This document shows positions 7,899 to 16,167 of a DNA stretch of 46,973 bases, piece after piece. The DNA lies in the NCBI GenBank assembly GCA_910588465.1, contig CAJUOP010000001.1, forward strand, positions 1 through 46,973, read 5' to 3'. Each line of letters begins with the position of its first letter. Position 1 is the first letter of the stretch. The notes under the pieces are model-generated. The model searched no databases and was not told the origin of the DNA. It saw only the letters and a program-made list of their open reading frames with translations. The DNA comes from an uncultured Christensenellaceae bacterium (lineage in GTDB: Bacteria; Bacillota; Clostridia; Christensenellales; Borkfalkiaceae). The position numbers and the translations under genes were made by a program.

Positions 7899-8132
7899 AT
7901 GAGAACTTTGACCAATATGGCAAATATTACCGACAATTCGGGAAACGTCCCGATCGTCATTTACAGCAACACCGTTCTGACAACGATACGAACCCCCGAC
8001 GGTAACGGCAGAAGATATCGTTATAAATTCGTTTGCGAGCGCGACGAAAGTTGCTGCAATTGCTGCTGTAACTGCTGTGAATGTTGTAATTGCTGTAACT
8101 GCTGCAATGATTGCGACGATTTTTACTGTTAA
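7899..8132 (+). CDS. Small cysteine-rich protein (16 Cys in the C-terminal third)
   Basis: 77 residues that I do not recognise as a named family. The first 42 or so residues are ordinary and fairly polar. The C-terminal third is a run of CC and CCC groups separated by single N or E residues, ending NDCDDFYC, with 16 cysteines in total. The ribosome site AAAGGTG lies in the last codons of the DUF11 gene, seven bases before ATG 7899, so the two are probably co-expressed and translationally coupled. Density and spacing suggest metal binding or extensive disulfide cross-linking, as in cysteine-rich spore-coat or exosporium proteins; this is inference. The Cys codons vary between TGC and TGT, so it is not a simple-sequence artefact. 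Confidence 0.7.
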   Translation: MRTLTNMANITDNSGNVPIVIYSNTVLTTIRTPDGNGRRYRYKFVCERDESCCNCCCNCCECCNCCNCCNDCDDFYC

Positions 8133-8152
8133 CATTTGAACTTAAGTAATAA

Positions 8153-8181
8153 AAGTCCCATGACGGCACATCATGGGACTT
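8153..8181. terminator. Convergent terminator between Cys-rich gene and nagA
   Basis: Stem AAGTCCCATGA (8153-8163) with TCATGGGACTT (8171-8181), 7-nt loop. The minus-strand side is followed by TTTTATTA, so it is better as the end of the nagB-nagA run than of the plus-strand pair. Confidence 0.7.
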
Positions 8182-8225
8182 ACATTTTATTACGACAGCG
8201 CCAAAGAAATTTTCCAGAATCTTCT

Positions 8226-9365
8226 TTACAGCTTTCCGCCGACGATCGTTTTTTGCACGCGAAGCTCCTTATCGAGCAGCACGAAATCCGCGTCGTAACC
8301 CGCAACGATCTTCCCCTTTTTCAAACCGAGGGCGCGGGCGGGCGTTTCCGAAGCTGCGCGCACTGCCTGTTCGAGCGGGACTCCCGCGCGCACGCATTCT
8401 CTCACCAGCATATCCATTGTGGCAAGGCTGCCCGCAAACGCGCTTCCGTCCGAAAGTTTCGCCACGCGATCCTCTACAAGATAGGGCACGCCGTTGAGCA
8501 CTCCCTCTTTCTCTTCGCTTCCCGTAACGGACAGCGAATCGGTCACGAGCATGACATGCTCCGCCCCCTTTTGCTCGAACACAAGACGGATCAGCTCGGG
8601 CGGGATATGTCTGCCGTCGGCGATCAGTTCCGCATATAAATCCCGAAACAGATAGGCGCACTCGATAACGCCCAAGCGCCGATAGCCCTTTTCGCGCGTG
8701 ATCGTAGAGGTGCAGGAATACAGATGCGTAACCCCCTTTAACCCCGCGACGAACGCCGCAGCCATATCGAGATAAACGGCGTTGGTATGTCCCGCAGAAG
8801 CGAACACGCCGCGCTGAAAAAGAGTACGGCAGAATTGCGCATAACGGTCGCGTTCGGGCGCATAGCTCCACTTTTTTACGAACGAACCGAACTCGTCCAA
8901 AATACGCAGATAATCCTTTTCGACGGGATCGGTAAAATATTCGGGATTTTGCGCGCCCGCCATTTGCGGGGAAAAATACGGTCCCTCGATATGAACGCCC
9001 AAAATTTGCGCCTTGGCTTCTCCGCTCTGTTGCGCCGCTTGCAGCGTGCGGAGCGCGGCAGCCGTGCTCTCGTAATCGGAAGCGAGCGTTGTGGGCAGAA
9101 TGGCGGTGGTTCCGTGCTGCGCATGAAAATTCACGGCTCGGATCGCGCCCTCCTTCGAGCAGAACGTAAAGTCCGCGCCCACGGCGCCGTGCGTATGCAC
9201 GTCGATAAATCCCGCGGCGCAATAGCAGTCGCCCGTGTCCAGCTCCCCGTCGAAGGGCAGCTCGCCCTCGCGCGTGACGGAAACGATTTTGCCCCCGTCA
9301 AAATAAATATAGCCTTCCTGCGGCTTCCCGCCCGCGAGAATATTTTTACAGCGGATCCGATTCAT
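8226..9365 (-). CDS. nagA: N-acetylglucosamine-6-phosphate deacetylase
   Basis: A 379-residue amidohydrolase that converts GlcNAc-6-phosphate to glucosamine-6-phosphate and acetate in the cytoplasm. Metal-site motifs are in place: IDVHTHGAVGADF near residue 55, HIEGPYFSP near 125, SAGHTNA near 190, THLYS near 214, and the catalytic aspartate in VTDSLSVTG. The C-terminal GYDADFVLLD strand is typical of the superfamily. Length is normal. ATG 9365 overlaps the stop of the GH20 gene in an ATGA, which means coupled translation. It is the last gene of the run, and nagB is the first. Confidence 0.95.
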   Translation of the reverse strand: MNRIRCKNILAGGKPQEGYIYFDGGKIVSVTREGELPFDGELDTGDCYCAAGFIDVHTHGAVGADFTFCSKEGAIRAVNFHAQHGTTAILPTTLASDYESTAAALRTLQAAQQSGEAKAQILGVHIEGPYFSPQMAGAQNPEYFTDPVEKDYLRILDEFGSFVKKWSYAPERDRYAQFCRTLFQRGVFASAGHTNAVYLDMAAAFVAGLKGVTHLYSCTSTITREKGYRRLGVIECAYLFRDLYAELIADGRHIPPELIRLVFEQKGAEHVMLVTDSLSVTGSEEKEGVLNGVPYLVEDRVAKLSDGSAFAGSLATMDMLVRECVRAGVPLEQAVRAASETPARALGLKKGKIVAGYDADFVLLDKELRVQKTIVGGKL

Positions 9366-11278
9366 TCTCGCGCCCCCGTAAACGGACGGAAATACACGCG
9401 CACGGTGTGCCGCTCTTTGGAAAGGGCGATATCGCGGAAGTGCGCAACGCCGTCCTCGTTGCCCATTTCGGCAAATCTCGTATCGTTAAACGACAGATTT
9501 TCCGCGCGCAGCACGCGCCCGGCGATTCCCTCCGCACGCGAACAGACGTACTTTTTCCCGTTTAAGGTATAGCGGAAATGCGTGGGATAGAACGCCCCCT
9601 CGCCCGTCACGGTAAAGTCGATAAACTCGATTTCCTCGTTTTGCAGCGCAAAGCGGAAGCCGTAGCATCCGCCCCAATCGAAGAGCGCGGCGCTCGGCTT
9701 TAAGCTGCCGCGGAAAAGCCGTTGCTCCCTCCCGCCCGCATAGCGCACGGTAATTTCGTGCCGTACGGTGGGATAAGGGTCGTAAAGCATCATTTCCGCA
9801 TAGAGCACGCCCCGCTTATCGGCAAGATTTTCTTTGATCGCCGCTTCCGAAAGCTTGCTTTCGTATGCGGTCCACTTTCTTTCATAGGCGTTCCGATAGC
9901 TGAATATCCCCTCTCTCGTTTCCTTCCACAGTCCGTCGCCGATTTGCTTTAATCCGTTCAGCTCCGCGGCGATCTCCTCGATTTTTTTGCGGAAATATTC
10001 GGCGGAGCGCGCCTGCGTCTCGTAATGGTCGAAAAGCTCCGTCGCCAGCTTTTGCAGCTCGAGATTGAGCAGAATTTCCGCAACGTAACAATAGATATCG
10101 GAGGCAACGCGGCGGGCGGAGCCGTCAAGCGCGGGCAAGCGATTTTTGATTGCTTCCGCCGCATACCCAAGCGCATTGCGGTAGCAAAGCTTTATCATGG
10201 AATCGTTTTCGCAGTATTCGGTAAAGTTTAAATTCTTCCCGCACTCCACAACGTTCATGGCAAGCACGAGCTTTGCCAAATCCCTGTCTCCGCCGAGTAC
10301 GGAAGCGAAAATTTCCCATTTATCCTCTTCTTTTTCCGCCCTGCCGCTCCACCGTTCGCCCGCATAGGCGATCGCGGGATATGCGCCGAAATAGAACGAA
10401 TCGGAGCGCCGCCAACTCGTCATGATCGCGCCCATGGGATGATACTTTTCCGCATATTCGCCGAAGGTGTCCACGTTGTACAAAGACGAAGCGCGGTGCG
10501 CATAGACGCAGAACAGATACCGGAAGCCCAGCTCGTCGTACAGGCGGAACCAATCCTTTTTAATGCGGTTGGTCCAGTGCCCCTGCGGCTCGTCGCCGAT
10601 AAACACATAATTCCAATTACATAAAATAATATCGCGCGGAAGCCGCTCGACGACGTCGGCATATTCGAAAAAGTCGTCCCACATCATCATGGTTTTGCCG
10701 AGCGACTTGCAAAGCTCGTAGGAGTGAAGAATCTGTTGCAGAAACAGCTCGTCCTTGCTTTCGCCCGCGGTCAGTCGGGCGGCGCAGCGGTCGCAAACGG
10801 CAAAATCGAAGGGTTCATCCAGCCCCATATGCACATATTTGCTCGGGAACAGCTCGCAGACTTCGGAAATATAGCGGTCGAAAAACTCGTTGAGCGCAGG
10901 ATCGGAAACGCAGCCGCAGGCGCCGCGGGGATAGTCGTCGAAGCCCCGCCCCTGCGCGGAGCTGTCCGTGATTTCGGAAAGCGATTCCAGCTCGGGATAG
11001 AGGAAAAATTTTTCGAGGTGTCCCAGATTTTCAAGCGCGGGAATCACTTCCAACCCTCTTTTTTGCGCATGGGAAACGATTGCGCGGATCTCTTCCTTAG
11101 AATACGTTTCCTCTTCGCGAAAAAAGTACGTGGATGCCGTGCGCACGGCGTTTTCGAGGTAGAGCACCAAGGCATTATAGCCGTGCTCCGCCGCAAAATC
11201 AGCGTATTCGCAGACGTACTCCACCCGCTCTTTTTGGCGCGCCAGATCTATCTGTAAGCATTTTAATTTCAGTTGCAT
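9362..11278 (-). CDS. Family 20 glycoside hydrolase (beta-N-acetylhexosaminidase-like)
   Basis: 638 residues. The catalytic barrel occupies about residues 10-330 and has the GH20 D-E pair in HMGLDEPFD (D154, E155), where substrate-assisted catalysis uses the aspartate to orient the N-acetyl group and the glutamate as acid/base. A CDRC pair follows directly. The C-terminal 300 residues are helical and then beta-rich, and I do not recognise them. No signal peptide is present, so it is a cytoplasmic exo-enzyme for imported HexNAc-ended oligosaccharides. It is translationally coupled to nagA, which strongly supports release of GlcNAc or a related sugar. The linkage cannot be told from sequence. 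Confidence 0.82.
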   Translation of the reverse strand: MQLKLKCLQIDLARQKERVEYVCEYADFAAEHGYNALVLYLENAVRTASTYFFREEETYSKEEIRAIVSHAQKRGLEVIPALENLGHLEKFFLYPELESLSEITDSSAQGRGFDDYPRGACGCVSDPALNEFFDRYISEVCELFPSKYVHMGLDEPFDFAVCDRCAARLTAGESKDELFLQQILHSYELCKSLGKTMMMWDDFFEYADVVERLPRDIILCNWNYVFIGDEPQGHWTNRIKKDWFRLYDELGFRYLFCVYAHRASSLYNVDTFGEYAEKYHPMGAIMTSWRRSDSFYFGAYPAIAYAGERWSGRAEKEEDKWEIFASVLGGDRDLAKLVLAMNVVECGKNLNFTEYCENDSMIKLCYRNALGYAAEAIKNRLPALDGSARRVASDIYCYVAEILLNLELQKLATELFDHYETQARSAEYFRKKIEEIAAELNGLKQIGDGLWKETREGIFSYRNAYERKWTAYESKLSEAAIKENLADKRGVLYAEMMLYDPYPTVRHEITVRYAGGREQRLFRGSLKPSAALFDWGGCYGFRFALQNEEIEFIDFTVTGEGAFYPTHFRYTLNGKKYVCSRAEGIAGRVLRAENLSFNDTRFAEMGNEDGVAHFRDIALSKERHTVRVYFRPFTGARE

Positions 11279-11302
11279 GATTGTTTCCTTTTTGAACGAT
11301 AA

Positions 11303-11341
11303 GCAAAGACCGATTCGGCTTTCGCCGAATCGCGTCTTTGC
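11303..11341 (-). other. Intercistronic stem-loop upstream of GH20 gene
   Basis: A long stem: GCAAAGAC plus CGATTCGGC pairs with GCCGAATCG plus GTCTTTGC with one bulged base and a TTTC loop. The minus-strand side has no U run, so an RNA-stability or processing element is more likely than a full terminator. Confidence 0.55.
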
Positions 11342-11360
11342 ATCTTCAGGAGGGATAGTT

Positions 11361-14225
11361 TTATTTATTCGTCGAGCAGTTTTGAATAAGTGCGGGAAGC
11401 TCTCCTTCGGTAAAGTTCCAGATAGCAGAATCGAATCCCGAGAACGCAGCCGCCGTTTTCATTTCTGTTTCGGTGATAATCGACACAGGACTTGTAACGT
11501 TGCTTTCCGTTGCCCACTTTCCGTATTCGTTAGCTACCGAGCCTTCGAGCACAAAACAGTTTTCGCCGATATTTTTTCCGTCGGACAGATTATTGATTTG
11601 TCCGTAAAAAGCGCTCACCGAATAACAATCAGTATAATCCGTAGCACGGGTTACGCCTATCGCAATGCTGTTAACGATTTTGCCCTTCCCGCGCACAGAA
11701 CCTACCGCACTACCAATACCTTGCGAAGCGTGTTGGCTCCGAACTCTAACGTTAAACAAACAATTTTCTACTCTGCCGTCCAAAACTCCGATAGGTCCTG
11801 CGATGACGCCCGACATTTGACCTTGCATTTTTAAATTTTTAATCACGCCGGTGCTTTCGACTTTGGTAAATATACCGCTGTTCCAACCTACGTTGGGTTC
11901 GCCGTCCCAGGATAACGTGTAACCGTTTCCGTCGAACGTTCCGAACAAACCGTAACCGCCGTCTACTCCTCCGTCAGCCGTCTTACTGTCAATGCCGAAG
12001 CCTATCGGTTTAATAGCGCTTAAATGAATATCCGCCGTGAGTCTGTAATTATTGTGCATATGCAACATACTTTCGGCTTTTTTGTCAAGATCCCAAATCG
12101 CAAGGAATTGGTCCGCCGTGGCGATTTCTTTAAACTCGGTATTGATAATCGTAACGGTAAGCTCTTCGCTTTGCGCGTCCAGTCCGCCCTCCGATACCTT
12201 TACCGCAATTTTAATTTCCGCCGTGTTGTCGCTCTCAGCCGTAAGCGTCAGCAAGCCCTCAGCGCTAAGCGTAACGCCCGCGGGCGCATTTTTCAGCTCG
12301 AACGTAAGCTGCGCCGCATCCGTTCCGCCGATAATTTCAATGTCGCCGAGCTCCGCCAAATCAAACGTACTCGTCTCCGCGGTGTAAGTTACGCTCTCGG
12401 GAAGCGACGCGATGAGCGAAAGCTCCTTTTTAAACGTAAGCTCTACCGTCTTGTTTACTTCGGGCGAGTACAGCGAATACACAACAAGCGTGCATTTGTC
12501 GCCGTCGTTCGCAAATTTCACGTTTGCGAAAACCGCGCCGTCTTTCACCGTGAACGCATCCTCGGAAACGCCCTCTGCGGGGATCAGCTTGATCCCGAAC
12601 GCCTGCGGCGCGCCCTCCGCGCCTTCGCTGCCTGCGACCGTCGCCGTTACGGCGTAGCTGCCGTGTTTTACTTCGAGCGTTTCAACCTCGAGCGCTTCGC
12701 CGCCGAAGGTTACCGATATGGAGGCAGGCTCTATAAACTTTTCATTTTTTAGAACGGGCATCGCTCCCTCTTTAATGCGCCATACGGCACGGTCGAAGCC
12801 CAGCCCCGTCTCCTCGTCGTACTCCGCAAAGGTCGCGCTCGTCTGCATCTCTTCCGCCGTTTTAAAGAATCCCTCGGGATCGACCGCGGCGGAGGTATGG
12901 TGCCCGATCGCATATTTCGCGGTACCATCCAGCATAAAGCAGGAGCGAACGGAAACGTCGAACGTGCCCAGCACGCTGGCAACAAAGCCGGACCAACGCG
13001 TGTCGTCGGGGTTTTTATCCGTCGTTTTATCAACGATCGCCTGCCCGTACGAAATGCAGTTTATCACTCTCGCGGTCGTTTCCAGCGTACCCGCAAAGGT
13101 GGCGATGGGCTGATATACGCCCGCGCTGTTCGCAACGCTTTCCACGCGCACGTCGGCAACGCAGTTTTCGACTTTGCCCTCTATCTTGCCCGCGAACGGA
13201 CCGGAGAACAATCCCTTTAACCCCTCACCCGCATTCTTGCCGCTTTCCAGCGTAAGATTTTTTACGACGCCTACCTCTCCGATTACGTAGAAGAAGCCGC
13301 TGTTCCAGCCTGCGTTCATGTTAAAGTTGGAAATCGTGTAGCCGTTTCCGTTGAACGAGCCCTCGAACTTTACAAACTGCGTATCCGTTTTAAAGCCGAT
13401 CGCCTTCCAGGAAGAATTCAGGCGGATATTATTCGTGAGCTTGTAGAAGTTTTTCATGTTGCGCACGCTCTGCGCGTCGTCGTAACCCTTCCATACGGCG
13501 AGCAGATCCGCTTCGGTCGCGATTTCGCGCTCGACTTCGTTCAGCACGTTCATGGTGACCGACGTACGGAATTCCAGAGGCTCCTCGTTCTCGCGTTCGG
13601 CGATCGCAACGGCGTTCACGGTAAAGGAAATGCCGTTATCTACGAATTCGTCCAGCTCGATCAAGCCCGATTCGGAAACGGAGACTCCCTCCGTCGCCTC
13701 CTCTATCGAGAACATGACGTCCGTTTCGGGATAAACGGTATATTCGAGTTGAAGCTTCCCCTCGTTTTGCATGGCGTTTACCGTGCGCTGCGCCGTGGTG
13801 ATAAACAAGCCCTCGGACGGACGGTTGTCCACAGTAAAGGTCGCCTGCGACTTTACGCTCGGTGCCTTTACCGAGGTTACCTCCACGGTAAATTTGTAGC
13901 CGTCGGGTGTCTTGGTGGAGATCGCCACCTCGTTGCCGTCCATCGATATAAACGTGTGCTCGCCGACCAGCGCGGAAGTAAACGCGGCGTCCGCGCCCTC
14001 GGGCAGAACGGAAACGGTAAGCTCGAACGCGCCCGGCGCGGGCGTCGTTTCGTTCGTTACCGAGATGGATTCGGGAGCGGGTTTTTCCGTTTCGTCTCCG
14101 CCCGGCTGATCCGTGCCCGGGTCGTCGGGCGGAGCGCTCGGCTCGTTACAGCCTGCCGCAAACGCGGCGACGGAAACGCACATTCCGAGCGCAAGTAAAG
14201 TTGCGATCCATTTGGTTTTTTTCAT
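11361..14225 (-). CDS. 954-aa surface lipoprotein with duplicated GLUG-like/Ig-like modules
   Basis: A lipoprotein signal peptide ends in the lipobox AFAAGC (Cys26), followed by a Pro/Asp/Gly/Glu-rich linker, so the protein is anchored outside the membrane. Bacterial Ig-like beta domains (about 50-230 and 500-690) alternate with two homologous 255-265-residue modules at about 233-495 and 700-954. Both modules start EIAT-(E)AD-LA-W, contain F(E/G)G(S/T)F(N/D)GNGYT, GWNSG(F/I)F and VENC, and end in a W-(K/T)EG-(M/L)P stretch. The GNGYT and VENC segments resemble GLUG-type beta-helix repeats. No catalytic motif is visible. It lies directly after the ABC permeases with a strong AAGGAGG site, so a role in glycan binding or presentation is likely but inferred. 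Confidence 0.75.
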   Translation of the reverse strand: MKKTKWIATLLALGMCVSVAAFAAGCNEPSAPPDDPGTDQPGGDETEKPAPESISVTNETTPAPGAFELTVSVLPEGADAAFTSALVGEHTFISMDGNEVAISTKTPDGYKFTVEVTSVKAPSVKSQATFTVDNRPSEGLFITTAQRTVNAMQNEGKLQLEYTVYPETDVMFSIEEATEGVSVSESGLIELDEFVDNGISFTVNAVAIAERENEEPLEFRTSVTMNVLNEVEREIATEADLLAVWKGYDDAQSVRNMKNFYKLTNNIRLNSSWKAIGFKTDTQFVKFEGSFNGNGYTISNFNMNAGWNSGFFYVIGEVGVVKNLTLESGKNAGEGLKGLFSGPFAGKIEGKVENCVADVRVESVANSAGVYQPIATFAGTLETTARVINCISYGQAIVDKTTDKNPDDTRWSGFVASVLGTFDVSVRSCFMLDGTAKYAIGHHTSAAVDPEGFFKTAEEMQTSATFAEYDEETGLGFDRAVWRIKEGAMPVLKNEKFIEPASISVTFGGEALEVETLEVKHGSYAVTATVAGSEGAEGAPQAFGIKLIPAEGVSEDAFTVKDGAVFANVKFANDGDKCTLVVYSLYSPEVNKTVELTFKKELSLIASLPESVTYTAETSTFDLAELGDIEIIGGTDAAQLTFELKNAPAGVTLSAEGLLTLTAESDNTAEIKIAVKVSEGGLDAQSEELTVTIINTEFKEIATADQFLAIWDLDKKAESMLHMHNNYRLTADIHLSAIKPIGFGIDSKTADGGVDGGYGLFGTFDGNGYTLSWDGEPNVGWNSGIFTKVESTGVIKNLKMQGQMSGVIAGPIGVLDGRVENCLFNVRVRSQHASQGIGSAVGSVRGKGKIVNSIAIGVTRATDYTDCYSVSAFYGQINNLSDGKNIGENCFVLEGSVANEYGKWATESNVTSPVSIITETEMKTAAAFSGFDSAIWNFTEGELPALIQNCSTNK

Positions 14226-14247
14226 AGTTTTCCTCCTTTTTTATCAA

Positions 14248-15195
14248 TCAACCCTTAATTCCGCCTGCAACCACGTTGGAGATGATCACTTTCTGGAAGC
14301 AGCCGAACACTACCAGAATGGGGATGATCGCCACGATCATGCAAGCAAACATCAAAGGATAATCGCCTGTCTTTTGAATTTCTATGGTGAGAGAGTTTAA
14401 GCCTACCGCCACCGTCGGCATGGAGGGCAGATATACCTTGGGCGTGGCGTAGTCGTTCCAGTAGCCGATCGCCGTAATAATGGCAAGGGACACCAGCTGC
14501 GGCGCGCTCATGGGCAGCATGATTTTAAAGAAGATTCCGAAGGGCGTCGCGCCGTCCAGCTGCGCCGCTTCCGCATACGTCCAGGAAATCCCCTTAAAGT
14601 GCCCGTTCAGCAACAAAAATCCGAAGCCGAAGCCGCTCACGTAAATAAACCAGATGCCGGGAAGCGTGTTTCGCAAATGAATATCGCCCATAAACTGATA
14701 CATTACCGGGAGCGTTCCCACAATGGGTACCACCATGGAAACGAGCACCATGCCGAATATGATCTTTTTCCCGGGGAAGTTGTACTTTGCCAGCACGTAC
14801 GCCGTCGCCGCAGAGAAGAACACCTCGAGCGCGGTTGCCGATACGGTGACGATAATGCTGTACAGGAACATCAGCATTAAGTTGACCTGACTTGTGTTTT
14901 CTCCGGAACCGACCTTTACTTTAAAGCCGATGAGCGCCTCGTAATAGTTGGACCAGTCGAACTCTTTGGGAAAGGACAGCCCGCCGTTGCCGAGTACCGA
15001 TCCGCTCGAAAAATCCGCCCGCGTCTTAAAGGAGTTTAACAGCAGCCATGCAAAGGGAATCAGAAGCGACACCGCATATAGCGTGAATATCGCAAATGCG
15101 ATCCACAAAACGATCTTTTGCCCTTTCGAGCGCTGCTCGGACGAACGGTTTGCGCGTCTTAACGTTTTCTTTTTTTCCTGATCCGTAACCGTCAT
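14248..15195 (-). CDS. Carbohydrate ABC transporter permease (MalG type)
   Basis: 315 residues with about six membrane helices, the first starting with KIVLWIAFAIFTLYAV. The EAA loop is clear: EAAQLDGATPFG followed by IMLP, the contact for the ATPase. The start is ATG 15195 behind GGAGGTGG, overlapping the stop of the upstream permease. A longer frame to 15273 lacks a ribosome site and would run into that gene. It forms the translocation channel with the next gene upstream. No ATPase gene is nearby, so a shared MsmX-type ATPase is expected. Confidence 0.93.
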   Translation of the reverse strand: MTVTDQEKKKTLRRANRSSEQRSKGQKIVLWIAFAIFTLYAVSLLIPFAWLLLNSFKTRADFSSGSVLGNGGLSFPKEFDWSNYYEALIGFKVKVGSGENTSQVNLMLMFLYSIIVTVSATALEVFFSAATAYVLAKYNFPGKKIIFGMVLVSMVVPIVGTLPVMYQFMGDIHLRNTLPGIWFIYVSGFGFGFLLLNGHFKGISWTYAEAAQLDGATPFGIFFKIMLPMSAPQLVSLAIITAIGYWNDYATPKVYLPSMPTVAVGLNSLTIEIQKTGDYPLMFACMIVAIIPILVVFGCFQKVIISNVVAGGIKG

Positions 15196-16148
15196 CAATA
15201 ATCCACCTCCTTGAAGAATCTGTTCATGATCTTTCTCGCAAGGAAGATGATCGGAACGTACAGCAGGGAGCACAGCAAGCCGAACGAGGACAGCTGCGGG
15301 ATCTGCGTTTCGTTAGAATAATTTCCGAAGATATACAGCGCGATCGTGCCCGTATTAAAATTCCCGTCCGTCGTCGAACCCATTAAGAAATATGCTTGCA
15401 GATAGATGGTAAGCACGCAGTTCATACCCACGGTAAACAGCGTTACGACGGTGGGCCATATCAGCGGGATCACGATTTGTACCATCTCCCTGCCCATGCC
15501 CACGCCCTCGAGCTTGCCGTATTCGATCAGCTCGGTCGGCACGCGCCCCATGGCGCCCGCAAGCAATATCACGTTATAGCCGATGCCTGCCCAAACGCAG
15601 TAAGCGAAGATCATAAAGGGCGTAAGATTGTCGCTTCCGAACCACACGGGCGGAGACGATACCCCCAACCCCTTTAACACGGCGTTTACGTAGCCAAACG
15701 TGTCGAACCCGAACCGAAACGCCATAGTAAGCACCACTACGGGCAGAATGGAGGGCAAAAAGTAAATGACTTTAAAGACGTTTTTCCCCGGCACGCCCTT
15801 ATACAAAAAGTAAGAGCATCCGATCGAGAGCGGCAGCGTTACAAAACAGGTAACGGGAAAGTACAGCAGCGAGTTTACCAAAATCATGCGGTACTTCTCT
15901 TCGAACAGAATTCGTTCGATCCACATTTTATAGTTGTAAAACACGTCGTTCGGAATCTGAAAGTCGTTTACGGCAGGATTGTAGCGCGTGAACGAAAGGA
16001 AAATCGTCCGCGAATTGATATAAAGCCAGTTGATCAAAAAGTGCAATACGGGATAAGCGAGCATCACGACGATAAAGACGATCGCGCCCTTGCTTAAATT
16101 GTATTTTCCTTTTTTTCCGGTTTTCTTTTTTTCGGATTTCGTTTTCAC
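15195..16148 (-). CDS. Carbohydrate ABC transporter permease (MalF/UgpA type)
   Basis: 317 residues with a Lys-rich N-terminus, about six membrane helices, and an EAA-like loop EYGKLEGVGMGREM followed by IVIPLIWP. It lies between the binding protein and the second permease in the usual binding protein-F-G order, and its stop overlaps the start of the G-type permease. Confidence 0.92.
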   Translation of the reverse strand: MKTKSEKKKTGKKGKYNLSKGAIVFIVVMLAYPVLHFLINWLYINSRTIFLSFTRYNPAVNDFQIPNDVFYNYKMWIERILFEEKYRMILVNSLLYFPVTCFVTLPLSIGCSYFLYKGVPGKNVFKVIYFLPSILPVVVLTMAFRFGFDTFGYVNAVLKGLGVSSPPVWFGSDNLTPFMIFAYCVWAGIGYNVILLAGAMGRVPTELIEYGKLEGVGMGREMVQIVIPLIWPTVVTLFTVGMNCVLTIYLQAYFLMGSTTDGNFNTGTIALYIFGNYSNETQIPQLSSFGLLCSLLYVPIIFLARKIMNRFFKEVDY

Positions 16149-16167
16149 GCTCTTTCTCCTATGCCGA

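Noticed and set aside
7957..8169. Minus-strand frame opposite the Cys-rich gene
   Set aside because: Its Ser/Asn-rich sequence is the complement of the Cys codon repeats; the plus-strand gene has a ribosome site and coupled context.
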